Below are positions 11,101 to 22,877 of a DNA stretch of 41,954 nt, in pieces. The stretch lies in the NCBI GenBank assembly GCA_032718475.1, contig JAUCBJ010001568.1, positions 1 to 41,954 of the forward strand, written 5' to 3'. The notes under the pieces were generated by a model. It did no database searches, had not been told where the DNA came from, and saw only the letters and a program-made list of their open reading frames with translations. This stretch comes from Nemertoderma westbladi. Taxonomy: Eukaryota > Xenacoelomorpha > Nemertodermatida > Nemertodermatidae. Position 1 is the first letter of the stretch; every line of letters begins with the position of its first letter. Made by a program: the position numbers and the translations under genes.

Positions 11101-14100
11101 AAACTTTATCGTGGCCTATAAAGTAAACTTTATCTTGGCCTACAAAGTAAACTTTATCGTGGCCTATAAAGTAAACTTTATCTTGGCCTATAAAGTAAAC
11201 TTTATCGAGGCCTATAAAGTAAACTTTATCTTGGCCTACAAAGTAAACTTTATCGTGGCCTATAAAGTAAACTTTATCTTGGCCTACAAAGTAAACTTTA
11301 TCGAGGCCTATAAAGTAAACTTTATCTTGGCCTACAAAGTAAACTTTATCGTGGCCTATAAAGTAAACTTTATCGTGGCCTATAAAGTAAACTTTATCGT
11401 GGTCTATAAAGTAAACTTTATCTTGGCCTACAAAGTAAACTTTATCGTGGCCTATAAAGTAAACTTTATCGTGGCCTACAAAGTAAACTTTATCGTGGCC
11501 TATAAAGTAAACTTTATCGTGGCCTATAAAGTAAACTTTATCTTGGCCTACAAAGTAAACTTTATCGTGGCCTATAAAGTAAACTTTATCGTGGCCTACA
11601 AAGTAAACTTTATCGTGGCCTATAAAGTAAACTTTATCGTGGCCTATAAAGTAAACTTTATCTTGGCCTACAAAGTAAACTTTATCGTGGCCTATAAAGT
11701 AAACTTTATCGTGGCCTATAAAGTAAACTTTATCGTGGTCTATAAAGTAAACTTTATCTTGGCCTACAAAGTAAACTTTATCGTGGCCTATAAAGTAAAC
11801 TTTATCGTGGCCTACAAAGTAAACTTTATCGTGGCCTATAAAGTAAACTTTATCGTGGCCTATAAAGTAAACTTTATCTTGGCCTACAAAGTAAACTTTA
11901 TCGTGGCCTATAAAGTAAACTTTATCTTGGCCTATAAAGTAAACTTTATCGAGGCCTATAAAGTAAACTTTATCTTGGCCTACAAAGTAAACTTTATCGT
12001 GGCCTATAAAGTAAACTTTATCTTGGCCTACAAAGTAAACTTTATCGTGGCCTATAAAGTAAACTTTATCGTGGCCTACAAAGTAAACTTTATCGTGGCC
12101 TATAAAGTAAACTTTATCGTGGCCTATAAAGTAAACTTTATCGTGGCCTACAAAGTAAACTTTATCGTGGCCTATAAAGTAAACTTTATCTTGGCCTATA
12201 AAGTAAACTTTATCGAGGCCTATAAAGTAAACTTTATCGAGGCCTATAAAGTAAACTTTATCTTGGCCTACAAAGTAAACTTTATCGTGGCCTATAAAGT
12301 AAACTTTATCTTGGCCTACAAAGTAAACTTTATCGTGGCCTATAAAGTAAACTTTATCTTGGCCTACAAAGTAAACTTTATCGTGGCCTATAAAGTAAAC
12401 TTTATCGTGGCCTACAAAGTAAACTTTATCGTGGCCTATAAAGTAAACTTTATCGTGGCCTATAAAGTAAACTTTATCGTGGCCTATAAAGTAAACTTTA
12501 TCGTGGCCTATAAAGTAAACTTTATCTTGGCCTACAAAGTAAACTTTATCGTGGCCTATAAAGTAAACTTTATCTTGGCCTATAAAGTAAACTTTATCGA
12601 GGCCTATAAAGTAAACTTTATCTTGGCCTACAAAGTAAACTTTATCGTGGCCTATAAAGTAAACTTTATCTTGGCCTACAAAGTAAACTTTATCGTGGCC
12701 TATAAAGTAAACTTTATCTTGGCCTACAAAGTAAACTTTATCGTGGCCTATAAAGTAAACTTTATCGTGGCCTACAAAGTAAACTTTATCGTGGCCTATA
12801 AAGTAAACTTTATCGTGGCCTATAAAGTAAACTTTATCTTGGCCTACAAAGTAAACTTTATCGTGGCCTATAAAGTAAACTTTATCGTGGCCTACAAAGT
12901 AAACTTTATCGTGGCCTATAAAGTAAACTTTATCGTGGCCTATAAAGTAAACTTTATCTTGGCCTACAAAGTAAACTTTATCGTGGCCTATAAAGTAAAC
13001 TTTATCGTGGCCTATAAAGTAAACTTTATCGTGGTCTATAAAGTAAACTTTATCTTGGCCTACAAAGTAAACTTTATCTTGGCCTACAAAGTAAACTTTA
13101 TCGTGGCCTATAAAGTAAACTTTATCGTGGCCTACAAAGTAAACTTTATCGTGGCCTATAAAGTAAACTTTATCGTGGCCTATAAAGTAAACTTTATCGT
13201 GGTCTATAAAGTAAACTTTATCTTGGCCTACAAAGTAAACTTTATCGTGGCCTATAAAGTAAACTTTATCGTGGCCTACAAAGTAAACTTTATCGTGGCC
13301 TATAAAGTAAACTTTATCGTGGCCTATAAAGTAAACTTTATCTTGGCCTACAAAGTAAACTTTATCGTGGCCTATAAAGTAAACTTTATCGTGGCCTACA
13401 AAGTAAACTTTATCGTGGCCTATAAAGTAAACTTTATCGTGGCCTATAAAGTAAACTTTATCTTGGCCTACAAAGTAAACTTTATCGTGGCCTATAAAGT
13501 AAACTTTATCTTGGCCTATAAAGTAAACTTTATCGAGGCCTATAAAGTAAACTTTATCTTGGCCTACAAAGTAAACTTTATCGTGGCCTATAAAGTAAAC
13601 TTTATCTTGGCCTACAAAGTAAACTTTATCGTGGCCTATAAAGTAAACTTTATCTTGGCCTACAAAGTAAACTTTATCGTGGCCTATAAAGTAAACTTTA
13701 TCGTGGCCTATAAAGTAAACTTTATCTTGGCCTACAAAGTAAACTTTATCGTGGCCTATAAAGTAAACTTTATCTTGGCCTATAAAGTAAACTTTATCGA
13801 GGCCTATAAAGTAAACTTTATATTGGCCTACAAAGTAAACTTTATCGTGGCCTATAAAGTAAACTTTATCTTGGCCTACAAAGTAAACTTTATCGTGGCC
13901 TATAAAGTAAACTTTATCTTGGCCTACAAAGTAAACTTTATCGTGGCCTATAAAGTAAACTTTATCTTGGCCTATAAAGTAAACTTTATCGAGGCCTATA
14001 AAGTAAACTTTATCTTGGCCTACAAAGTAAACTTTATCGTGGCCTATAAAGTAAACTTTATCTTGGCCTACAAAGTAAACTTTATCGTGGCCTATAAAGT

Positions 14101-17100
14101 AAACTTTATCGTGGCCTACAAAGTAAACTTTATCGTGGCCTATAAAGTAAACTTTATCGTGGCCTATAAAGTAAACTTTATCTTGGCCTACAAAGTAAAC
14201 TTTATCGTGGCCTATAAAGTAAACTTTATCTTGGCCTACAAAGTAAACTTTATCGTGGCCTATAAAGTAAACTTTATCGTGGCCTACAAAGTAAACTTTA
14301 TCGTGGCCTATAAAGTAAACTTTATCGTGGCCTATAAAGTAAACTTTATCGTGGCCTATAAAGTAAACTTTATCTTGGCCTACAAAGTAAACTTTATCGT
14401 GGCCTATAAAGTAAACTTTATCGTGGCCTATAAAGTAAACTTTATCGTGGTCTATAAAGTAAACTTTATCTTGGCCTACAAAGTAAACTTTATCGTGGCC
14501 TATAAAGTAAACTTTATCGTGGCCTACAAAGTAAACTTTATCGTGGCCTATAAAGTAAACTTTATCGTGGCCTATAAAGTAAACTTTATCGAGGCCTATA
14601 AAGTAAACTTTATCTTGGCCTACAAAGTAAACTTTATCGAGGCCTATAAAGTAAACTTTATCTTGGCCTACAAAGTAAACTTTATCGTGGCCTATAAAGT
14701 AAACTTTATCTTGGCCTACAAAGTAAACTTTATCGAGGCCTATAAAGTAAACTTTATCTTGGCCTACAAAGTAAACTTTATCGTGGCCTATAAAGTAAAC
14801 TTTATCTTGGCCTACAAAGTAAACTTTATCGTGGCCTATAAAGTAAACTTTATCTTGGCCTACAAAGTAAACTTTATCGTGGCCTATAAAGTAAACTTTA
14901 TCGTGGCCTACAAAGTAAACTTTATCGTGGCCTATAAAGTAAACTTTATCGTGGCCTATAAAGTAAACTTTATCTTGGCCTACAAAGTAAACTTTATCGT
15001 GGCCTATAAAGTAAACTTTATCGTGGCCTACAAAGTAAACTTTATCGTGGCCTATAAAGTAAACTTTATCGTGGCCTATAAAGTAAACTTTATCTTGGCC
15101 TACAAAGTAAACTTTATCGTGGCCTATAAAGTAAACTTTATCGTGGCCTATAAAGTAAACTTTATCGTGGTCTATAAAGTAAACTTTATCTTGGCCTACA
15201 AAGTAAACTTTATCGTGGCCTATAAAGTAAACTTTATCGTGGCCTACAAAGTAAACTTTATCGTGGCCTATAAAGTAAACTTTATCGTGGCCTATAAAGT
15301 AAACTTTATCGTGGTCTATAAAGTAAACTTTATCTTGGCCTACAAAGTAAACTTTATCGTGGCCTATAAAGTAAACTTTATCGTGGCCTACAAAGTAAAC
15401 TTTATCGTGGCCTATAAAGTAAACTTTATCGTGGCCTATAAAGTAAACTTTATCTTGGCCTACAAAGTAAACTTTATCGTGGCCTATAAAGTAAACTTTA
15501 TCGTGGCCTACAAAGTAAACTTTATCGTGGCCTATAAAGTAAACTTTATCGTGGCCTATAAAGTAAACTTTATCTTGGCCTACAAAGTAAACTTTATCGT
15601 GGCCTATAAAGTAAACTTTATCTTGGCCTATAAAGTAAACTTTATCGAGGCCTATAAAGTAAACTTTATCTTGGCCTACAAAGTAAACTTTATCGTGGCC
15701 TATAAAGTAAACTTTATCTTGGCCTACAAAGTAAACTTTATCGTGGCCTATAAAGTAAACTTTATCTTGGCCTACAAAGTAAACTTTATCGTGGCCTATA
15801 AAGTAAACTTTATCGTGGCCTATAAAGTAAACTTTATCTTGGCCTACAAAGTAAACTTTATCGTGGCCTATAAAGTAAACTTTATCTTGGACTATAAAGT
15901 AAACTTTATCGAGGCCTATAAAGTAAACTTTATATTGGCCTACAAAGTAAACTTTATCGTGGCCTATAAAGTAAACTTTATCTTGGCCTACAAAGTAAAC
16001 TTTATCGTGGCCTATAAAGTAAACTTTATCTTGGCCTACAAAGTAAACTTTATCGTGGCCTATAAAGTAAACTTTATCTTGGCCTATAAAGTAAACTTTA
16101 TCGAGGCCTATAAAGTAAACTTTATCTTGGCCTACAAAGTAAACTTTATCGTGGCCTATAAAGTAAACTTTATCTTGGCCTACAAAGTAAACTTTATCGT
16201 GGCCTATAAAGTAAACTTTATCGTGGCCTACAAAGTAAACTTTATCGTGGCCTATAAAGTAAACTTTATCGTGGCCTATAAAGTAAACTTTATCTTGGCC
16301 TACAAAGTAAACTTTATCGTGGCCTATAAAGTAAACTTTATCTTGGCCTACAAAGTAAACTTTATCGTGGCCTATAAAGTAAACTTTATCGTGGCCTACA
16401 AAGTAAACTTTATCGTGGCCTATAAAGTAAACTTTATCGTGGCCTATAAAGTAAACTTTATCGTGGCCTATAAAGTAAACTTTATCTTGGCCTACAAAGT
16501 AAACTTTATCGTGGCCTATAAAGTAAACTTTATCGTGGCCTATAAAGTAAACTTTATCGTGGTCTATAAAGTAAACTTTATCTTGGCCTACAAAGTAAAC
16601 TTTATCGTGGCCTATAAAGTAAACTTTATCGTGGCCTATAAAGTAAACTTTATCGAGGCCTATAAAGTAAACTTTATCTTGGCCTACAAAGTAAACTTTA
16701 TCGTGGCCTATAAAGTAAACTTTATCTTGGCCTACAAAGTAAACTTTATCGTGGCCTATAAAGTAAACTTTATCGTGGCCTACAAAGTAAACTTTATCGT
16801 GGCCTATAAAGTAAACTTTATCGTGGCCTATAAAGTAAACTTTATCTTGGCCTACAAAGTAAACTTTATCGTGGCCTATAAAGTAAACTTTATCTTGGCC
16901 TATAAAGTAAACTTTATCGAGGCCTATAAAGTAAACTTTATCTTGGCCTATAAAGTAAACTTTATCGAGGCCTATAAAGTAAACTTTATCTTGGCCTACA
17001 AAGTAAACTTTATCGTGGCCTATAAAGTAAACTTTATCTTGGCCTACAAAGTAAACTTTATCGTGGCCTATAAAGTAAACTTTATCGTGGCCTATAAAGT

Positions 17101-20100
17101 AAACTTTATCGTGGCCTATAAAGTAAACTTTATCGTGGTCTATAAAGTAAACTTTATCTTGGCCTACAAAGTAAACTTTATCGTGGCCTATAAAGTAAAC
17201 TTTATCGTGGCCTACAAAGTAAACTTTATCGTGGCCTATAAAGTAAACTTTATCGTGGCCTATAAAGTAAACTTTATCGTGGCCTATAAAGTAAACTTTA
17301 TCTTGGCCTACAAAGTAAACTTTATCGTGGCCTATAAAGTAAACTTTATCGTGGCCTATAAAGTAAACTTTATCGTGGCCTATAAAGTAAACTTTATCTT
17401 GGCCTACAAAGTAAACTTTATCGTGGCCTATAAAGTAAACTTTATCTTGGCCTATAAAGTAAACTTTATCGAGGCCTATAAAGTAAACTTTATCTTGGCC
17501 TACAAAGTAAACTTTATCGTGGCCTATAAAGTAAACTTTATCGTGGCCTACAAAGTAAACTTTATCTTGGCCTACAAAGTAAACTTTATCGTGGCCTATA
17601 AAGTAAACTTTATCTTGGCCTATAAAGTAAACTTTATCGAGGCCTATAAAGTAAACTTTATCTTGGCCTACAAAGTAAACTTTATCGTGGCCTATAAAGT
17701 AAACTTTATCTTGGCCTATAAAGTAAACTTTATCGAGGCCTATAAAGTAAACTTTATCTTGGCCTATAAAGTAAACTTTATCTTGGCCTATAAAGTAAAC
17801 TTTATCGAGGCCTATAAAGTAAACTTTATCTTGGCCTACAAAGTAAACTTTATCGTGGCCTATAAAGTAAACTTTATCTTGGCCTACAAAGTAAACTTTA
17901 TCGTGGCCTATAAAGTAAACTTTATCGTGGCCTATAAAGTAAACTTTATCGTGGCCTATAAAGTAAACTTTATCGTGGCCTATAAAGTAAACTTTATCGA
18001 GGCCTATAAAGTAAACTTTATCTTGGCCTACAAAGTAAACTTTATCGTGGCCTATAAAGTAAACTTTATCTTGGCCTACAAAGTAAACTTTATCGTGGCC
18101 TATAAAGTAAACTTTATCGTGGCCTACAAAGTAAACTTTATCGTGGCCTATAAAGTAAACTTTATCGTGGCCTATAAAGTAAACTTTATCTTGGCCTACA
18201 AAGTAAACTTTATCGTGGCCTATAAAGTAAACTTTATCTTGGCCTATAAAGTAAACTTTATCGAGGCCTATAAAGTAAACTTTATCTTGGCCTATAAAGT
18301 AAACTTTATCGAGGCCTATAAAGTAAACTTTATCTTGGCCTACAAAGTAAACTTTATCGTGGCCTATAAAGTAAACTTTATCTTGGCCTACAAAGTAAAC
18401 TTTATCGTGGCCTATAAAGTAAACTTTATCGTGGCCTATAAAGTAAACTTTATCGTGGCCTATAAAGTAAACTTTATCGTGGTCTATAAAGTAAACTTTA
18501 TCTTGGCCTACAAAGTAAACTTTATCGTGGCCTATAAAGTAAACTTTATCGTGGCCTACAAAGTAAACTTTATCGTGGCCTATAAAGTAAACTTTATCGT
18601 GGCCTATAAAGTAAACTTTATCGTGGCCTATAAAGTAAACTTTATCTTGGCCTACAAAGTAAACTTTATCGTGGCCTATAAAGTAAACTTTATCGTGGCC
18701 TATAAAGTAAACTTTATCGTGGCCTATAAAGTAAACTTTATCTTGGCCTACAAAGTAAACTTTATCGTGGCCTATAAAGTAAACTTTATCTTGGCCTATA
18801 AAGTAAACTTTATCGAGGCCTATAAAGTAAACTTTATCTTGGCCTACAAAGTAAACTTTATCGTGGCCTATAATGTAAACTTTATCGTGGCCTACAAAGT
18901 AAACTTTATCTTGGCCTACAAAGTAAACTTTATCGTGGCCTATAAAGTAAACTTTATCTTGGCCTATAAAGTAAACTTTATCGAGGCCTATAAAGTAAAC
19001 TTTATCTTGGCCTACAAAGTAAACTTTATCGTGGCCTATAAAGTAAACTTTATCTTGGCCTATAAAGTAAACTTTATCGAGGCCTATAAAGTAAACTTTA
19101 TCTTGGCCTATAAAGTAAACTTTATCTTGGCCTATAAAGTAAACTTTATCGAGGCCTATAAAGTAAACTTTATCTTGGCCTACAAAGTAAACTTTATCGT
19201 GGCCTATAAAGTAAACTTTATCTTGGCCTACAAAGTAAACTTTATCGTGGCCTATAAAGTAAACTTTATCGTGGCCTATAAAGTAAACTTTATCGTGGCC
19301 TACAAAGTAAACTTTATCTTGGCCTACAAAGTAAACTTTATCGTGGCCTATAAAGTAAACTTTATCGTGGCCTACAAAGTAAACTTTATCTTGGCCTACA
19401 AAGTAAACTTTATCGTGGCCTACAAAGTAAACTTTATCTTGGCCTATAAAGTAAACTTTATCTTGGCCTATAAAGTAAACTTTATCGAGGCCTATAAAGT
19501 AAACTTTATCTTGGCCTACAAAGTAAACTTTATCGTGGCCTATAAAGTAAACTTTATCTTGGCCTACAAAGTAAACTTTATCGTGGCCTATAAAGTAAAC
19601 TTTATCGTGGCCTATAAAGTAAACTTTATCGTGGCCTACAAAGTAAACTTTATCTTGGCCTACAAAGTAAACTTTATCGTGGCCTATAAAGTAAATTTTA
19701 TCTTGGCCTACAAAGTAAACTTTATCTACCGTGGCCTACAAAGTAAACTTTATCGTGGCCTATAAAGTAAACTTTATCGTGGCCTATAAAGTAAACTTTA
19801 TCTTGGCCTACAAAGTAAACGTTATCGTGGCCTATAAAGTAAACTTTATCTTGGCCTATAAAGTAAACTTTATCGTGGCCTATAAAGTAAACTTTATCGT
19901 GGCCTATAAAGTAAACTTTATCTTGGCCTACAAAGTAAACGTTATCGTGGCCTATAAAGTAAACTTTATCTTGGCCTATAAAGTAAACTTTATCGTGGCC
20001 TATAAAGTAAACTTTATCTTGGCCTACAAAGTAAACTTTATCGTGGCCTATAAAGTAAACTTTATCGTGGCCTATAAAGTAAACTTTATCGTGGCCTATA

Positions 20101-20447
20101 AAGTAAACTTTATCTTGACCTACAAAGTAAACTTTATCTTGGCCTACAAAGTAAACTTTATCGTGGCCTATAAAGTAAACTTTATCGTGGCCTATAAAGT
20201 AAACTTTATCTTGGCCTACAAAGTAAACTTTATCTTGGCCTACAAAGTAAACTTTATCGTGGCCTATAAAGTAAACTTTATCGTGGCCTATAAAGTAAAC
20301 TTTATCTTGGCCTATAAAGTAAACTTTATCGTGGCCTATAAAGTAAACGTTATCGTGGCCTATAAAGTAAACTTTATCGTGGCCTATAAAGTAAACTTTA
20401 TCTTGGCCTACAAAGTAAACGTTATCGTGGTCTACAAAGTAGACCAC
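8131..20447. repeat. 12.3-kb satellite-like array of a 24-bp unit, about 511 copies
   Basis: The unit is GTGGCC + TATAAAGTAAACTTTATC, or the same with TACAAAG. Because 24 is divisible by 3, one plus-strand frame reads V-A-Y-K-V-N-F-I without stops and one minus-strand frame reads D-K-V-Y-F-I-G-H. This gives spurious giant ORFs. Variation is almost confined to GTG/TTG/GAG at the first codon, TAT/TAC, and rare ATG, ATA or GTC codons. Three units carry a 4-bp TACC insertion (8151, 8299, 19727). They divide the array into blocks of exactly 6 and 476 units plus a right block of 29 units. No indel occurs inside the 476-unit core. There is no transcription or coding evidence. It is a minisatellite or satellite array. 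Confidence 0.97.
20427..20447. repeat. perfect hairpin ending the 24-bp array
   Basis: GTGGTCTAC, AAA, GTAGACCAC form a 9-bp perfect inverted repeat with a 3-base loop. It is made from the final partial unit and the first flanking bases. Satellite periodicity stops here. Confidence 0.85.
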
Positions 20448-21673
20448 GAATCCCCATGTTAGTGAAATTTGTTGTTATTCCCAAATAACCGAACCCGAAA
20501 CTTGACCTTCAAACATGTTCATGTCACGTATTTTATCATGGTTGCATTTAAAATGCAAAAAATAATATTTAATCTTAACAGAGTTTTATAACAGAGATGA
20601 ATGGGACTATATTATTATATAACATCAGTATATCTACCTCCTTTTAATACAAGTTATTATGAAATATACACTATACAGTAGGTCTACACGTAGTTGTTAA
20701 ATAAAGTTGTTTAATTTAAAGATTCGGCCTATTGCTAGTTATTCTATTGCGGTAAATATGGGAATGTTTGAAAGCACATCAATTTATTATTATTGACAAA
20801 ATAAAGGGGATATTTCCAAAGGGGTTGCTCTCAGTGTCGAAGACATCCCAGAACCGATTGGTCTTGGTAATTACTGTGGAAAATAATATCTGTGTGGATC
20901 TCCAGTGTGAGGGACGGCGCAGAGTTGTGAGAGAGAGAGAGAGAGGGGGGGGGGACTGCACTTGTTCCGTCGGGTTTTATCAAGTGAGAGGGCTTTTAGA
21001 CACCTCCCGTTAAGAGTGCGTTGAAGCGGACTGTATAGGAAGGGAAGTTGAGAAGAAAACAAGTTGAGATCGTTGAGAACTGCCGGAACTATATATTATA
21101 TCGTTAGAATCGGTTAGAAGTTAAAAGATATGACAAAAATTGCAGAAATACTATTTACAGATAAAAATGCCGCTAAAAATATAAAAACTTTACTGTTGTA
21201 AAAGTCAGGGGCTTCCGCAAGCAGAGGGTGAAGGTGCTAGAAGGTGAGGAAAGTGAAAAAACAGGCCCTTTTATTGCCAGATATTATGCAAATCGGGATC
21301 GGAACGCTCTGAATGCAGATTGGTCGTAGCTCGTCTCTGATTGGTCGGAGCTACTGGTTGGCCAAACAGTTACGTTTCGATCCTATTGCACCAATGGGCT
21401 GGCGAAGGCAGGATGTCGATGACATGGGTCTTGTGATTTACAAACGTATCAAACCAAACGTGATCCCACTGGACAACCTACACGGTTCAATCTAAAAAGC
21501 ACAAATAGAAACGTATCGGTGTTGGCAAACAAAACGTGACACCACAGGACAACCTATACGTTTTGATCCTAATTACAAGATAAATGTGCATACGTGAGAC
21601 GCAAACGTGATCCGACCGAACAAACCTAACAGGAGATTATTCACACCAGGACAAGCTCAGATTTTCGGTGACA
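20448..21673. other. non-coding DNA with a GA microsatellite and a poly-G run
   Basis: No gene was recognised. A (GA)n run leads into ten G at 20945-20954. Around 21440-21620 the phrases AAACGTGATCC and GGACAACCTA recur two or three times, a weak degenerate tandem repeat. Confidence 0.4.
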
Positions 21674-22760
21674 ATGGAATAGGGTTGGTGCGCGAAAAAA
21701 TTGTTGGGCTAGAAACAATCGAATAAGTGGTAACAAGGTGCCCTGAATCGAGTGGCGGGTGTGTTTTTTTATAAAAACACGAGGAAACGGTCGAAATGGC
21801 GGGTTTAAGTAAGCCCGGGAAGCCAATTTTGAAAATCGGCTGTGATTGGCTGCTATATATTTGACGTCACTACGCAGTGCTCTGATAATTTCTTATATTG
21901 TTTTCTATGGAGGGTTTCGATTGATTTAAATACACATTTAATCTAAATCATTTCACACGTGGCTTATATCAATTGAAAGCGGAGAGTCTTGTGCGTCTTT
22001 TAACACTACAATCACATAATTAATGGATCACGAACATTTATAAAATACTGTTTGCAATTTTGCAAACTTGGTAGATTGCCTGACCCCGTATGCAACCTTA
22101 TGCTGACCCCTCAGCCCTCTAGCCACCTATTGCATCATCTGTGCAGTATCGGAGTAGGCCTATTGCTGTCTTGTTGCTTAAGTTCATTACGTTGAGTAAA
22201 CCTACCGCTGTACCACACTTACGCTTTCCGCCGGCCAATACACATTTCAACTTAATGAACTTAAGCTGTAATACAGCAATACTCCAATACTGTAATGCAA
22301 TACGTGGAAAGGGCTGAGTGGTTCAGTACTACTACTTGCATACCGGTCAGGCAATCTGCGAGTTTATAATTGTGAATTGATTCATTTTATCAATGTTTAT
22401 CACCATGAATTTAATTAATTATAATGTTAAAAGACGCGCAAGACTCTCCGCTTTCAATTGATATAGGCCACGTTTTAAATTATTGAGATTAAATGTGTAT
22501 TTAAATGGGTCCAAAATCACCCTCCATAGAAACCAATATAAGAAATTATCTGAGCACTGCGTAGTGACTTGAAATATGTAGCAGCCAATCACAGCCGATT
22601 TTCAAAATTGTCTTCCCGGGCTTATTTAAACCCGCAAATTTCGACCGTTTCCTCGTGTTTTTACCAATAACACACCCCGCCACTCGATTCAGGGCACCTT
22701 GTTACCCCTTATTCGATTGTTTCTACCCCAACAATTTTTTCGCGCACCATCCCTATTCAT
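21674..22760. mobile_element. 1.1-kb foldback (long inverted repeat) element
   Basis: The left half (about 21674-22190) is the imperfect complement of the right half (about 22250-22760), around a 60-bp loop. Paired landmarks are GGTTGGTGCGCGAAAAAATT with its complement at the far right, GGTGCCCTGAATCGAGTGGC with GCCACTCGATTCAGGGCACC, GAAAGCGGAGAGTCTTG with CAAGACTCTCCGCTTTC, and TTAAGTTCATTA next to the loop. Mismatches and small indels are scattered along the arms. There is no coding capacity. Such structures are foldback or long-TIR MITEs. No target duplication was identified, so the superfamily is open. Confidence 0.85.
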
Positions 22761-22877
22761 TAAATATAGGGAAATTATTGAGGATAAGCGGCAACAAATT
22801 TCACCAGAGTTCTGGAATTCACCAGCGTTTAAGGGAGATAACTCCATGTCATCGAATTATAAATACAGAAAATATGC

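Noticed and set aside
8303-19765. Giant plus-strand ORF as a real repetitive protein gene
   Set aside because: Openness follows from the 24-bp period, the antisense frame is open too, there are no splice or promoter signals, and the flanks are non-coding.
19722-20447. 241-codon minus-strand ORF of VYFIGHDK repeats
   Set aside because: Antisense reading of the same 24-bp array. It starts with a GTG inside the terminal hairpin.
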